Shown here piece after piece: positions 1-7,402 of a stretch of 33,066 nt of DNA. Position 1 is the first letter of the stretch, and every line of letters begins with the position of its first letter. This stretch comes from a virus. Position numbers and translations under genes: made by a program. The notes below the pieces were generated by a model, which saw nothing but the letters and a program-made list of their open reading frames with translations, was not told the DNA's origin and made no database searches. The stretch is taken from the IMG/VR virus record IMGVR_UViG_3300050821_006390, positions 1 through 33,066 of that record; one strand, 5' to 3'.

Positions 1-1
1 T

Positions 2-79
2 ATCCTCTTTGTCCTTCCCGCTATCACCGTGGCCGGCGGCGCCATCATCGTCGACCGCTTCGATCCTGATGGTCGCTGA
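2..79 (+). CDS. 3' end of a small membrane protein (partial)
   Basis: The reading frame is open from the window edge and stops at TGA 77-79. The visible 25 residues are one hydrophobic stretch (ILFVLPAITVAGGAIIV) followed by a short polar tail (DRFDPDGR), as in the end of a one-pass membrane protein. The next gene starts one base after the stop, the same tight packing seen through the whole early region. The start lies outside the window and no family can be assigned. A chance open frame is possible because so little is visible. Confidence 0.45.
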   Translation: MLFVLPAITVAGGAIIVDRFDPDGR

Positions 80-80
80 C

Positions 81-278
81 ATGAAACTCCATCCCTCCAT
101 CACCGAGGAACGCATCCTCGAAGCCGTCGAGCGCTTCGATCTCGACGATCCGGGCTTCTGCATCGCATGCGGCCACGAGCAGGGCGGCTGCGAGCCCGAC
201 ATGCGCAAGGGCGTGTGCGAGAGCTGCGGCGCGGCGGCAGTATATGGCGCCGAGGAACTGGCAGTGGAGTTCTGGTGA
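81..278 (+). CDS. Small zinc-ribbon protein
   Basis: This 65-residue protein has two CxxC knuckles, C27/C30 and C46/C49, with an extra C37 between them. The arrangement is a treble-clef or zinc-ribbon type site. The short N-terminal part (SITEERILEAVERFDL) looks helical, and the C-terminus carries a YGAEEL motif. Small proteins with this plan (GFCxACG ... CESCG ... YGAEEL) are familiar in phages and prophages of alphaproteobacteria, but I know of no proven function. ATG 81 was chosen over ATG 9 or 69 because it follows the upstream stop by one base and begins the conserved part. The stop overlaps the next start (TGATG). Zinc binding is inferred from the cysteines. Confidence 0.8.
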   Translation: MKLHPSITEERILEAVERFDLDDPGFCIACGHEQGGCEPDMRKGVCESCGAAAVYGAEELAVEFW

Positions 279-544
279 TGCCCAATATTGAACGCCCAAG
301 ATGCTGTTTCTGTGATCGGCCGTTCAACAACCAGAACGACCTGATCGTGCACCAGGGCGTATGCGCCGAGGTCAGGATCAGCGCGGTCTTCCCGCCGATC
401 GGCACGCGACAATTCGACTACTCGGCCGTCCTCGACAGCTATGACGGCGCCCAGGATGCCGGCTGGCAGCCGGTCGGATACGGGCCGACGCGCGAGGCGG
501 CGCGCGAGGATCTGGCGAATGAGATCGAGGAGCATGAAGCATGA
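278..544 (+). CDS. Small C2HC zinc-finger protein
   Basis: This 88-residue protein has an N-terminal finger with the spacing C9-x2-C12-x12-H25-x3-C29, very close to a classical C2H2 finger with Cys as the last ligand. The rest (PVGYGPTREAAREDLANEIE) is acidic and probably helical. It is likely a small nucleic-acid- or protein-binding accessory factor, but no target can be read from the sequence. The start overlaps the upstream stop by one base (TGATG) and the stop overlaps the next ATG (ATGA). A longer in-frame start at 167 would run antiparallel to the gene arrangement and through the preceding gene, so it was not used. Confidence 0.8.
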   Translation: MPNIERPRCCFCDRPFNNQNDLIVHQGVCAEVRISAVFPPIGTRQFDYSAVLDSYDGAQDAGWQPVGYGPTREAAREDLANEIEEHEA

Positions 545-804
545 CCGCCGATCCCCGCATCGTCCGCCTCGCCGGCGAGGCCGCAGAGATCGCACGCAGC
601 TGGAGCCTGTACAAGGGAGCCATGGTATGGACCGATCGCGACACCAAACAGATTGCTATTACGATCGCGACACCGGATCCAGTCACGGGTCCGGGCGGCA
701 TAGCCGTCCATGCCTTCTTCAAGCTGAGCGATCTCGACGAGCTGCTGCGCGACCTCTTAGCAGCGCGGGCCGATCTGGTGAAGCTGAACGGAGGGCAGAA
801 GTGA
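541..804 (+). CDS. Hypothetical protein, 87 aa
   Basis: An 87-residue protein starting at an ATGA overlap. It has an N-terminal helix (IVRLAGEAAEIARSW), then a probable beta hairpin containing MVWTDRDTKQIAITIATPD, and a C-terminal helix (LSDLDELLRDLLAARADL). The layout suggests a small alpha/beta fold. I do not recognise the family. Codon usage (G/C third positions) matches its neighbours and the gene sits in the same coupled string, which supports it being real. Confidence 0.75.
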   Translation: MTADPRIVRLAGEAAEIARSWSLYKGAMVWTDRDTKQIAITIATPDPVTGPGGIAVHAFFKLSDLDELLRDLLAARADLVKLNGGQK

Positions 805-923
805 TGCGCTACGTCGCCGCCTTCGTAGCCGCCGGCCTGCTCGGCCTGATCCTGGGCCTGTTCATCGCCGCGATGGACGAGCCCAGGATCGATCCATGGA
901 CACAGGAGCAAAGTCATGACTGA
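804..923 (+). CDS. 39-aa membrane microprotein
   Basis: This 39-residue protein starts at ATG 804, overlapping the upstream stop by one base. Residues 4-23 (YVAAFVAAGLLGLILGLFIA) form one strong transmembrane helix, followed by an acidic tail (MDEPRIDPWTQEQSHD). It overlaps the next gene by 8 bases. It is one of several such microproteins in the window. Function is unknown; an inner-membrane role is inferred from hydrophobicity. Confidence 0.65.
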   Translation: MRYVAAFVAAGLLGLILGLFIAAMDEPRIDPWTQEQSHD

Positions 924-1131
924 GATCACTTTCAAGGACTGCAGTGTCGACGACAAGAAACGCCTGATCATCGCCGACAATGGCGTCGCCTATCCGATCA
1001 CCAAGATGCTGAACAAGAACGGCGATTTTACCGATAATTTCCTCGATGCGCGTTCCCTGATTGTGAAATGCGCCGAAGACGACTGGCGCGTCATCGATCT
1101 TTCCTGCTTCCAGATCGAGCAGGTGCAGTGA
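916..1131 (+). CDS. Hypothetical protein, 71 aa
   Basis: A 71-residue protein beginning inside the end of the preceding microprotein gene. The sequence reads as a small beta-rich domain (ITFKDCSVDDKKRLIIADN, then VKCAEDDWRVIDLSCF). It has three cysteines without a recognisable metal-site spacing. No family is recognised. Its stop overlaps the next ATG (TGATG), consistent with one translationally coupled unit. Confidence 0.75.
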   Translation: MTEITFKDCSVDDKKRLIIADNGVAYPITKMLNKNGDFTDNFLDARSLIVKCAEDDWRVIDLSCFQIEQVQ

Positions 1132-1445
1132 TGTTCATCGTTCGCAAACATCGCCTGCGCGAGGGTCTCAACCACATCTCGTTGCCGCTCGGCGCCGAGT
1201 CGCTCTGTATTGGCGCGCTGCCGTCGGGCCTGCACCTGTGGTACCGCGGCCCGGATATGGTGCCGACACTGGAGAACCGCATCTTCGTGGTCGCTGAGGA
1301 TCATCAGCGGGTCGACGAGCCGATGGGCTACGACGTGCGCCACGTCGGCAGCCTCGTCGCGACGCACATTAGCGCGCATGTGTTTGAGCTGGTGCTGGTT
1401 GGTCGGGCCATCCAGGGCGATCAGCTGGTGGGAGAAGGACGATGA
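1131..1445 (+). CDS. Hypothetical protein, 104 aa
   Basis: A 104-residue protein starting at a TGATG junction. It is rich in predicted beta strands (MFIVRKHRL, SLCIGALPSGLHLWYRG, RIFVVAEDHQRV, HVFELVLVGR), pointing to a compact all-beta domain. Single-domain proteins of this size and plan occur in many phage early regions, but I cannot name the family with certainty. It ends at an ATGA overlap with the next gene. The longer in-frame start at 1068 would lie inside the preceding gene and is not used. Confidence 0.75.
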   Translation: MFIVRKHRLREGLNHISLPLGAESLCIGALPSGLHLWYRGPDMVPTLENRIFVVAEDHQRVDEPMGYDVRHVGSLVATHISAHVFELVLVGRAIQGDQLVGEGR

Positions 1446-1711
1446 GCCTGCGTGAATCAATCGAATGGGCACGAGCACAGGCCGATATCTGGCGCACCAA
1501 GGAAGAACCAGCGCGGCGTTATATGATGGGGCACTATACCAATCTCGCTAACGCCGCCGAGGCACATTTCAATAAAACCAGAAAAGCTGAAGCATTACGC
1601 TGGCTCGATACGGCAATGACTTACGCCGAATCCCAGCAGGATGGCGGCACAGCGACGCCAATCAGCGATCAACATCGCGCCACCATAAAAGAATTACTAG
1701 GAGAGAAGTGA
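1442..1711 (+). CDS. Hypothetical helical protein, 89 aa
   Basis: An 89-residue, mainly helical protein (SIEWARAQADIWRTKEEPAR, LANAAEAHFNKTRKAEALRW, ATIKELLGEK). The paired helices resemble a small TPR-like or helical-hairpin protein. No metal or catalytic motif is visible. The start is an ATGA overlap with the upstream gene. The base composition is slightly more A/T-rich here (for example the AAT AAA ACC AGA AAA codons near 1570), hinting at a different origin from the flanking genes. Function unknown. Confidence 0.75.
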   Translation: MSLRESIEWARAQADIWRTKEEPARRYMMGHYTNLANAAEAHFNKTRKAEALRWLDTAMTYAESQQDGGTATPISDQHRATIKELLGEK

Positions 1712-1911
1712 TGAGCCAATTAACTGGAACGTGGTTCAAGTCTCAAGCTTCAAAAATGAAAACAGTCGTCGCGTGGGCTGTTGTCCGCGTGAATGACGGC
1801 GCGATCATGTCGATTTGGGACAATGAAGCTGAGGCACAAGGGTGTGCCTGCACGGGCTATCCCGACGAATATCGCCACGTCCTGCTGACGGGGGAGTACA
1901 AGAAGCCATGA
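1711..1911 (+). CDS. Hypothetical protein, 66 aa
   Basis: A 66-residue protein starting at ATG 1711 in a TGATG junction; a GTG one codon earlier is also possible. The middle is a beta-alpha type stretch (VVAWAVVRVNDGAIMSIWDN), and the C-terminus ends EYRHVLLTGEYKKP. Two adjacent cysteines (CAC) do not form a clear metal site. The family is not recognised. Confidence 0.7.
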   Translation: MSQLTGTWFKSQASKMKTVVAWAVVRVNDGAIMSIWDNEAEAQGCACTGYPDEYRHVLLTGEYKKP

Positions 1912-2138
1912 AGAAGATTTTCAAAAGACCAGAACGGACATGGCTCGATCCCGTGGTGGAGGGACTTCTCCTTGTCCTCCTGGTGCTCTCGCTGCTGCTG
2001 CCCTGGAGCATCGCTTCGCCATGGCTGCTGATCGCATGCGTCGCCGGTCTCTACGTCGCTTGGCAATGCCTGCGCAGGGTGCTTCGCGCGCATGCCAGCC
2101 GGTGTCAGAAGCTCCACAAGGCGAAGGCCACGACATGA
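1908..2138 (+). CDS. Two-helix membrane protein, 76 aa
   Basis: This 76-residue protein starts at an ATGA overlap. A basic N-terminus (MKKIFKRPER) precedes two hydrophobic stretches at about residues 17-33 and 36-55 (SPWLLIACVAGLYVAW), then a basic tail (RRVLRAHASRCQKLHKAK). By the positive-inside rule both ends should face the cytoplasm. Its place among early genes makes a lysis holin unlikely but not excluded. It overlaps the next microgene by four bases. Confidence 0.7.
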   Translation: MKKIFKRPERTWLDPVVEGLLLVLLVLSLLLPWSIASPWLLIACVAGLYVAWQCLRRVLRAHASRCQKLHKAKATT

Positions 2139-2233
2139 TGCACGAATTCTGGGCCGCGCCATGGGACATGCTGTGGAGCATGGGCTTCGGGCTGCTGTGG
2201 GCCGGCATCCTCGTCGTGATGGAGGAACTATGA
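2135..2233 (+). CDS. 32-aa membrane microprotein
   Basis: A 32-residue protein at an ATGA overlap (ATG 2135; ATG 2138 is an alternative). The core (MLWSMGFGLLWAGILVVM) is a single Trp-rich transmembrane helix ending MEEL. It is very short, but its position exactly between two overlapping genes, with no other possible coding frame in the gap, supports it. Function unknown. Confidence 0.6.
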   Translation: MMHEFWAAPWDMLWSMGFGLLWAGILVVMEEL

Positions 2234-2448
2234 GCAAGCCCACCAGGCTGAAAACTTCCGACGTCATGAAGACGTTCCGCATCCTGCTGGCGACCTGCAT
2301 CCAGCAGCACGGCAAAAATGGCGAACTGGTCTTGACGCGTGCCGCCCTGGAGGCGGCCGGCTCGGGCGAGCTCAGGGTCATCGACCGGCCTGACGGCGCG
2401 ATCGTGCTGGAGATCAGGAAGGCCTCGCGTATGATCAGGCCGCACTGA
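2230..2448 (+). CDS. Hypothetical protein, 72 aa
   Basis: A 72-residue protein starting at an ATGA overlap. It has a helical N-terminal half (TSDVMKTFRILLATCIQQHG) followed by LTRAALEAAGSGELRVIDRP and a beta hairpin (GAIVLEIRKA). The shape resembles a small winged-helix or anti-repressor-like domain, but no signature is clear. It ends at a TGATG junction with the next microgene. Confidence 0.7.
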   Translation: MSKPTRLKTSDVMKTFRILLATCIQQHGKNGELVLTRAALEAAGSGELRVIDRPDGAIVLEIRKASRMIRPH

Positions 2449-2561
2449 TGTATTATATTCTGGAACAGATCCTGTATGCGATTGCAGGCTCAATCTGTGT
2501 TTTCGGCACGGCATATCTCATGATGGTCGTATTGATGATCCTGACCAAAGGTGATCTATGA
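2448..2561 (+). CDS. 37-aa membrane microprotein
   Basis: ATG 2448 overlaps the upstream stop, and TGA 2559-2561 overlaps the next ATG 2558, so this frame exactly fills the gap. The 37 residues contain one long hydrophobic helix (about residues 8-32, AIAGSICVFGTAYLMMVVLM) and end TKGDL. It is another member of the micro membrane protein set of the early region. Function unknown. Confidence 0.65.
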   Translation: MYYILEQILYAIAGSICVFGTAYLMMVVLMILTKGDL

Positions 2562-2902
2562 GCGGCAACGGCAAGTTCCCCGACAACATCCCGCTGATCG
2601 GCGCCAGGCCGAAGCTCAGGGTCGAGCAGATTTTCGTCGAGCCACTGCGCATGGCCGATGCCGATGGCGAGGCCGAGCTGCTGCCGCACGACGACATCAC
2701 CCTGATCGAGCTCTACAAGATCCAATTGCTGATGCTCTGGATCATCAGCCATCCGCCGATCCCGGTCGGCGATCCCGAGACCGGCGGCAAGACGCCCCTG
2801 GTGCGGCACCTGCAATGGCGGCAGTACATCGCTGACGAACAGCTCGAACGGCACTTTGCGTTTCGCATGAGGCCCGACCAGCAGACGGAGGGCTCGGCAT
2901 GA
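2558..2902 (+). CDS. Hypothetical protein, 114 aa
   Basis: A 114-residue protein at an ATGA overlap. It has a central helical segment (DDITLIELYKIQLLMLWIIS) followed by HPPIPVGDP and RHLQWRQYIADEQLERHFAF. It is partly similar in layout to the 99-residue protein at 10357-10656: both have a 'xxDITxxELxxIxxL' helix after a short beta region (DDITLIELYKIQLL here, PDITALELSLIMVL there) and a nearby aromatic-rich C-terminal half. They may therefore be distant paralogues. No function can be assigned. Confidence 0.75.
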   Translation: MSGNGKFPDNIPLIGARPKLRVEQIFVEPLRMADADGEAELLPHDDITLIELYKIQLLMLWIISHPPIPVGDPETGGKTPLVRHLQWRQYIADEQLERHFAFRMRPDQQTEGSA

Positions 2903-3393
2903 GCGAAGCATCGCAACAGAACGTCATCCAGTTTCCTACCCGCAATTCGGGAAACGGTGCGCGAGAGACGCTACTTCAAATCTTGGCTGAATGCCATGTG
3001 ATGTGGCACGGCAATCCACCGCTGGTTGATCAAATCCTGGGACGCCTTTGGATGGAGGGTTTCAAGGTTCTCCCCCTCACGGAAGCCGATCTCGACAAGA
3101 TGATCGAAGAGGATGCCCAGCCATGCGCGCAGACGAAGGAGCGGGACATCGACCATCTATTGTGGCGATTGAGACACAACGAGACAGCCAAGCACCTCTG
3201 CGGGCTGGCAGCCGACGCTATCACCCGCCTCCGGCCTAGAGGGCGGGAGGCGATCGAGGCTGCGGCGAAGGTGGCCGAGAATGGGTGCCTTGTGCCACCA
3301 GATGGCGGTAGTCCAACGGAGGGTGAGCGGCTGATGTGCGAAGACATCGCCAAAGCCATCCGCGCTCTCACCCCTCCTGAACCCGATAAATGA
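2899..3393 (+). CDS. Hypothetical protein, 164 aa
   Basis: A 164-residue protein at an ATGA overlap. The N-terminal segment ENVIQF-like (QNVIQFPTRN) is a typical opening of small phage regulatory or replication-associated proteins. The middle has LADLDKMIEEDA-like helices and REAIEAAAKVAENGCLVPP. That last part resembles the short helical ending used by many phage proteins of unknown function ('AAKVAE ... IAKAIRAL'). Several cysteines are scattered without metal-site spacing. Family not recognised. Confidence 0.75.
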   Translation: MSEASQQNVIQFPTRNSGNGARETLLQILAECHVMWHGNPPLVDQILGRLWMEGFKVLPLTEADLDKMIEEDAQPCAQTKERDIDHLLWRLRHNETAKHLCGLAADAITRLRPRGREAIEAAAKVAENGCLVPPDGGSPTEGERLMCEDIAKAIRALTPPEPDK

Positions 3394-3695
3394 CAATGAC
3401 TGCCAAAACGCACCAGATCAATATCGAAGCCGCGCTTGAGCTATGGCATCAGCATCGCAACTGGCGCACCGTGGCCGAGCTGCTGCCACCGGCCAGGAAC
3501 GGCCACCGCTGGTCACAGATGAGTATTTACCTCGCGGTGTGGCGGACCAACCGCCTGCCGCTCGAGCGCAAGCGGACAGCCGGATCGAAGCGCGATCTCG
3601 ACGATCGCATGCTGGGCGCGATCTGGACGCCGCCGCTGCCCCGCCCGCTGCGCATGATACCGGATTACCGCACCGGCACAGTGCGGCCGGCATGA
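3390..3695 (+). CDS. Probable helix-turn-helix protein, 101 aa
   Basis: A 101-residue basic protein at an ATGA overlap. Residues about 12-50 (AALELWHQHRNWRTVAELLP, then MSIYLAVWRTNRLPLERKR) look like a helix-turn-helix with a basic extension, so DNA binding is likely. The C-terminus is proline- and arginine-rich. It sits directly upstream of, and overlaps by four bases, the DNA methyltransferase gene. It could regulate that gene or assist it, but this is inference from position only. Confidence 0.7.
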   Translation: MTMTAKTHQINIEAALELWHQHRNWRTVAELLPPARNGHRWSQMSIYLAVWRTNRLPLERKRTAGSKRDLDDRMLGAIWTPPLPRPLRMIPDYRTGTVRPA

Positions 3696-4864
3696 CTGTC
3701 GACATCATCGAAGGCGACGCACTTACCGAGCTGCGCCTGCTGCCGGACGAGAGCGTGCATTGCGTCGTGACCAGCCCGCCGTATTTTGGGCTGCGAGACT
3801 ACGGCGTCGCAGGGCAGATTGGCCTTGAGCCGACGCCGGCCGAGTTCGTGGCCGTGATGGTCGAGGTTTTCCGCGAGGTGCGCCGCGTGCTGCGCAAGGA
3901 TGGGACGCTGTGGCTCAATCTGGGGGATAGCTACGCTCGCCAGGGCGGCACGCAAGGCGGCGGCAATCGTGAACTGCTGCACCTAGAGGGCAAGCAGCGG
4001 CGCATGGGCGCGCTAGTTAGTGGGCTCAAGGAAAAGGACCTCATTGGCATCCCCTGGCGCGTTGCCTTCGCCTTGCAGGCCGATGGCTGGTACCTGCGGC
4101 AGGACATCATCTGGTCCAAGCCCAACCCGATGCCGGAGAGCGTCACCGACCGCTGCACGAAGGCGCATGAATACCTGTTCCTGCTCTCCAAGAGCGCGCG
4201 GTATCACTACGACGCGGAGGCGATCAAGGAGCCAGCTGTAGCGGATCATCCGAGCGGCAATGGTTACAAACGCGACGCTCGAAAGACATATCAGAATGGT
4301 GATGGCTCGCCGCGAGGCAACGATGAACAATGGAAAGGCGTTGATGGCACCCGCAACCGCCGCTCGGTCTGGACAGTCACAACCAAGCCTTTCAAGGAGG
4401 CGCATTTCGCGACATTTCCACCCGACCTGATCGAGCCCTGCATCAAAGCAGGCTGTCCCAGGGATTGCTGCGCCAAGTGCGGCGCGCCTCTGCTGCGGCA
4501 GACTTCGCGTGGCGTCGATGCGAAACAGGTCAATGGGTCCAGTCTCGACCGCTTTGGCACCGGCGATGCAGGGGTGCACCGCAAAGTCGGCGGCCAGTAT
4601 CAGAAGTGGCTGGACGAGAATCCGAAGATCACCACCGGCTGGTTGCCATCCTGCTCCTGTGATGCGGACCTGGTGCGCGGTACGGTCCTCGATCCCTTCG
4701 CCGGCGCCGGCACCACCGGGATGGTGGCCGATCGCCTACAGCGCGACGCCATCCTGATCGAGCTCAATCCTAAGTACGCCGACATGGCTGAACGGCGCAT
4801 CATCGCCGACAAGGCTAGACGCGCGACAGTCGTTGACGCTGCGATAAGGCCGGGCGCAGGATAG
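3692..4864 (+). CDS. Beta-class DNA methyltransferase (N4-cytosine or N6-adenine)
   Basis: This 390-residue protein transfers a methyl group from S-adenosylmethionine to DNA bases. Motif IV (TSPPY, residues 27-31) lies near the N-terminus. The SAM-binding motif I (DPFAGAGTTG, 334-343) lies near the C-terminus. That order defines the beta class, and SPPY is common in N4-cytosine enzymes but also occurs in N6-adenine ones. A Cys-rich insert around residue 250 (GCPRDCCAKCGAP) with a later CSC probably binds zinc, as in related phage and bacterial enzymes. No restriction endonuclease lies beside it, so it is a solitary phage methyltransferase, likely protecting the phage genome or modulating expression. 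ATG 3692 was chosen for its ATGA overlap and because MTVDIIEGDAL is a typical start. The longer frame from 3443 overlaps the previous gene entirely. Confidence 0.93.
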   Translation: MTVDIIEGDALTELRLLPDESVHCVVTSPPYFGLRDYGVAGQIGLEPTPAEFVAVMVEVFREVRRVLRKDGTLWLNLGDSYARQGGTQGGGNRELLHLEGKQRRMGALVSGLKEKDLIGIPWRVAFALQADGWYLRQDIIWSKPNPMPESVTDRCTKAHEYLFLLSKSARYHYDAEAIKEPAVADHPSGNGYKRDARKTYQNGDGSPRGNDEQWKGVDGTRNRRSVWTVTTKPFKEAHFATFPPDLIEPCIKAGCPRDCCAKCGAPLLRQTSRGVDAKQVNGSSLDRFGTGDAGVHRKVGGQYQKWLDENPKITTGWLPSCSCDADLVRGTVLDPFAGAGTTGMVADRLQRDAILIELNPKYADMAERRIIADKARRATVVDAAIRPGAG

Positions 4865-4883
4865 CCCTCCCCTGAAACGGGTT

Positions 4884-4913
4884 GCGGCCCGCCGGGAGAC
4901 ACCGGCGGGCCGC
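4884..4913 (+). repeat. Perfect 12-bp hairpin between methyltransferase and primase genes
   Basis: The arms 4884-4895 and 4902-4913 are perfect reverse complements (gcggcccgccgg / ccggcgggccgc) around a six-base loop, gagaca. It is almost pure G+C, so very stable as RNA. No U-run follows, so it is not a textbook intrinsic terminator. It could slow transcription, protect an mRNA end, or mask the weak ribosome-binding site of the primase gene about 40 bases downstream. This 90-base gap is one of few real intergenic spaces in the first 7 kb. Confidence 0.75.
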
Positions 4914-4954
4914 GGGAGACGACAAAGAAGCGACCAAAGGGCAGGGCAGCGACA

Positions 4955-7279
4955 ATGGGCGCCGACAAATTTCTAACCACAGTTTTCGATCAGGCACAAG
5001 GGGTTGTCTTAACCTGCAACGCGAGGTTCATCACCAGGCGGTGGAAACCCGGTGACAAGATCCCTGACGATCATGTGTATTTCTGCATCTCGACGGTCAG
5101 GGATCCCAACCCGCGGCAGCTGGTCGGGCTCAGCCGTAAGGCACAAGATCTGGTTCTGACCTATGACATCGTCCTCGATGATGTGGGCACTAAAGTTTCA
5201 CGTGAAACATTGGCTGGCCTCCTGGCGCCGTCCGAGCGGATCGAAACCTCCGAAGGCAACGAGCAATGGCATTATTTCCTCGAGGAGGGCGTTGAGCCCG
5301 CTCGAGCGGCGGCTCTTGTCGAGGCGCTTGCGGCGAAGGGGCTGACCGATCCAGGCGCCAAGGGCGCCGCGCGGGTCATGCGCTTTCCCGGCTCATTGAA
5401 CAGCAAATACGATCCGCCTTTCGTGGCGCGCTCCCTGGGCGGCACCGGCGAATATCACAGCTACACCGACATCTGCCGCGGCCTGGGGGTGGTGCCCACC
5501 GACACGCCGGCGCTCAACATCAGCCTGCCGGTGCTGCCCGACGGCATGACAGATCCCGTGGTCGCCATCCTGGCCGAGGAAGGCCTGATCCTCGGGCCGC
5601 CTAATTCCTCGGGTTGGATTCCCATCACCTGCCCCCTGGAGCACGAGCACACCGGCGAGATCGATCATGGCACCGACTACAAGCCCGGCATGCCGGGGGT
5701 ATTCAAGTGCCTGCATTCGCATGGCGAGCTGCTGCCGACGTCGTGGTTCAGGGACTGGCTCAGGGAGCGCCGGCCCGATGCTGACCTGTCGCTGATCCCA
5801 GGGGAGGCGCTCAAGGCGATCGGCAGGAAGCTGGCGAGCGTGCTGGGGCCTGTTCCGGCCCAGGATGGGGCAAAGGCCCCGGCCGGGTCGGAAGACGCTG
5901 TAGGGCTCGTTGTAGGCGACCTGCATCATCATGAGCTGCGCTATGTCGCCCAGATGGGACAGTGGTTCCGCTGGGACGGCTGCCGATGGGCCGAGGATCG
6001 CACGATCGAGGTGTTCGACCTGATCAGGCCCTATGTCCGGGCGGCGGCGTTCGGGCACAAGAGCGAAGGCCAGCAGCGGGCCGCGGCGCGGGCCGCCATC
6101 GTGGCTGGCGTGGAGAAATTCGTGCGCTCGGACAGGCGCATCGCCGCCGTGGTAGGGGATTTCGATGACGAGCCGTATCTGCTCAATACGCCAGACGGCA
6201 TTGTGGATCTCATGACAGGCGAAATGAGCGGCTGCGATCCGGCCAGAATGTGCACCAAGAGCACGGCGGTGGGGCCTGCGGCGCCCGGCACGCCGGCGCT
6301 CCGGTTCACCCAATTCCTCATGGAGATCACCGGCATCGATGCCGATGCGGCCGAAAAACGCAGTTATATGCAGCGGTTAGCGGGATATGCCCTGGTTGGC
6401 GACAATCCCGAGGAGGCGTTTTTCTTCGGCGCCGGCACGGGGGCCAATGGCAAGAGCGTGTTCATGAACACGCTGCGTGGCATCATGGCGGATTATTGCG
6501 TGGTGGCATCGAGCGAGCTGTTTTTGGCTTCACGCATGGAGCGCCATCCGACGGAGCTGGCCGAACTGCGCGGGGCGAGGCTTGTGATAGCATCGGAACT
6601 CGACCAGGGACAGCGCTGGAACGAGGCCAGGATCAAGTCCCTGACAGGCGACACGCACCTCAAGGGCAGACGCATGCGGGAGGATTTCTTCGAATACAGG
6701 CGGTCGTTCAAGCCCTTCGTGGTCGGCAATTACAGGCCGAACCTGCGCAACGTCGACGAGGCGATGCGCCGGCGTATGCACCTAGTACCGTTCACGGTCA
6801 CGATCGCACGCGAGCAGCGCGAGGCAGGGCTCACGCGGGCGCTGGAACAGGAATGGCCCGCCATCCTGCGCTGGGCGATCGAGGGTTGCCTCGAGTGGCA
6901 GAGGATCGGCCTGGCGCCACCAAAATGCATCACTGCGGCGAGCGAGGAGTATATGTCCGAGCAAGATCTGATCGGGCAATGGCTGGTGGATGATTGCCAG
7001 ATCGATCGAAGCGCCGAGACGTCGTCGACTGAACTATTCATGGCGTGGCGCGACTGGGCGAACCGCAGAGAGGAATATGTGGGCACGCACAAATATTTCG
7101 TGGGGAAGCTGCAGGACAGGGGTTTCGATCTGCATCACGGGCGTGCGGGAAACGTCTTCAGGGGGCTCAAGATCAACAAACTGGGCTTCGGAACAACGGA
7201 TAAAGTAGTGCCCCTATTGAGCCGCCAGCGCCTGCGGCGGGATGACAAGGACGATGAAAACGATGGTGCCGACACATGA
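4955..7279 (+). CDS. Replicative primase-polymerase / SF3 helicase (P4 alpha / D5-like)
   Basis: This 774-residue protein is likely the phage replication initiator. The N-terminal part resembles an archaeo-eukaryotic primase (prim-pol): acidic residues in LTYDIVLDDVGTK (about 69-80), EGNEQWHYFLE (about 100-110) and the hallmark RFPGSLNSK (about 143-151). The C-terminal half is a superfamily 3 helicase of the P4/D5 type. It has Walker A GAGTGANGKS at 492-501, a Walker B-like LVIASELD near 545, and sensor sequence FVVGNYRPNLRNVDEAMRRR near 590. A single protein can thus prime and unwind, as in phage P4 alpha. The fusion removes the need for separate primase and helicase genes, and none are seen. 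It is followed by a structured non-coding stretch that may be the origin. Confidence 0.9.
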   Translation: MGADKFLTTVFDQAQGVVLTCNARFITRRWKPGDKIPDDHVYFCISTVRDPNPRQLVGLSRKAQDLVLTYDIVLDDVGTKVSRETLAGLLAPSERIETSEGNEQWHYFLEEGVEPARAAALVEALAAKGLTDPGAKGAARVMRFPGSLNSKYDPPFVARSLGGTGEYHSYTDICRGLGVVPTDTPALNISLPVLPDGMTDPVVAILAEEGLILGPPNSSGWIPITCPLEHEHTGEIDHGTDYKPGMPGVFKCLHSHGELLPTSWFRDWLRERRPDADLSLIPGEALKAIGRKLASVLGPVPAQDGAKAPAGSEDAVGLVVGDLHHHELRYVAQMGQWFRWDGCRWAEDRTIEVFDLIRPYVRAAAFGHKSEGQQRAAARAAIVAGVEKFVRSDRRIAAVVGDFDDEPYLLNTPDGIVDLMTGEMSGCDPARMCTKSTAVGPAAPGTPALRFTQFLMEITGIDADAAEKRSYMQRLAGYALVGDNPEEAFFFGAGTGANGKSVFMNTLRGIMADYCVVASSELFLASRMERHPTELAELRGARLVIASELDQGQRWNEARIKSLTGDTHLKGRRMREDFFEYRRSFKPFVVGNYRPNLRNVDEAMRRRMHLVPFTVTIAREQREAGLTRALEQEWPAILRWAIEGCLEWQRIGLAPPKCITAASEEYMSEQDLIGQWLVDDCQIDRSAETSSTELFMAWRDWANRREEYVGTHKYFVGKLQDRGFDLHHGRAGNVFRGLKINKLGFGTTDKVVPLLSRQRLRRDDKDDENDGADT

Positions 7280-7281
7280 GT

Positions 7282-7383
7282 GTGAAGGATGTGAACGGTA
7301 TGCTGTATGATACGTATACGCGCAGGCGCGCGCGCGCGCGCACATGAATACGTCCACATGCGATAACCCTTCACATCCTTCAC
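7282..7383 (+). repeat. 14-bp inverted repeat flanking an alternating (GC)8 tract; candidate replication origin
   Basis: Arm 7282-7295 (gtgaaggatgtgaa) and arm 7370-7383 (ttcacatccttcac) are perfect reverse complements, 74 bases apart. Between them lie the alternating sequence tacgtatacgcgca (7311-7324) and (GC)8 at 7326-7341 running into acatg. Such alternating purine-pyrimidine DNA tends to adopt left-handed Z form under supercoiling. Its place just after the initiator-type primase/helicase makes it a candidate origin. It could instead be a transcription attenuator. Confidence 0.6.
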
Positions 7384-7396
7384 GGCGGTAGCGAGC

Positions 7397-7402
7397 AAGG
7401 AG
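7397..7402 (+). promoter_or_regulatory. Strong ribosome-binding site for the gene at 7409
   Basis: AAGGAG lies six bases before ATG 7409. It stands out because most genes here start by stop-start overlap without a clear Shine-Dalgarno site. It therefore marks a fresh translational start after the non-coding gap. Confidence 0.7.

Noticed and set aside
3692-4864. Restriction-modification system
   Set aside because: Only a methyltransferase is present; neither neighbour resembles a restriction endonuclease.
5393-6313. A 306-codon - strand frame opposite the primase
   Set aside because: Low-complexity Arg/His/Gly-rich translation with no motif, opposite a clear gene.
7276-7347. A 23-codon frame starting at the primase stop
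   Set aside because: Its C-terminal half is only the translated GC tract (RRRARAR); more likely non-coding.
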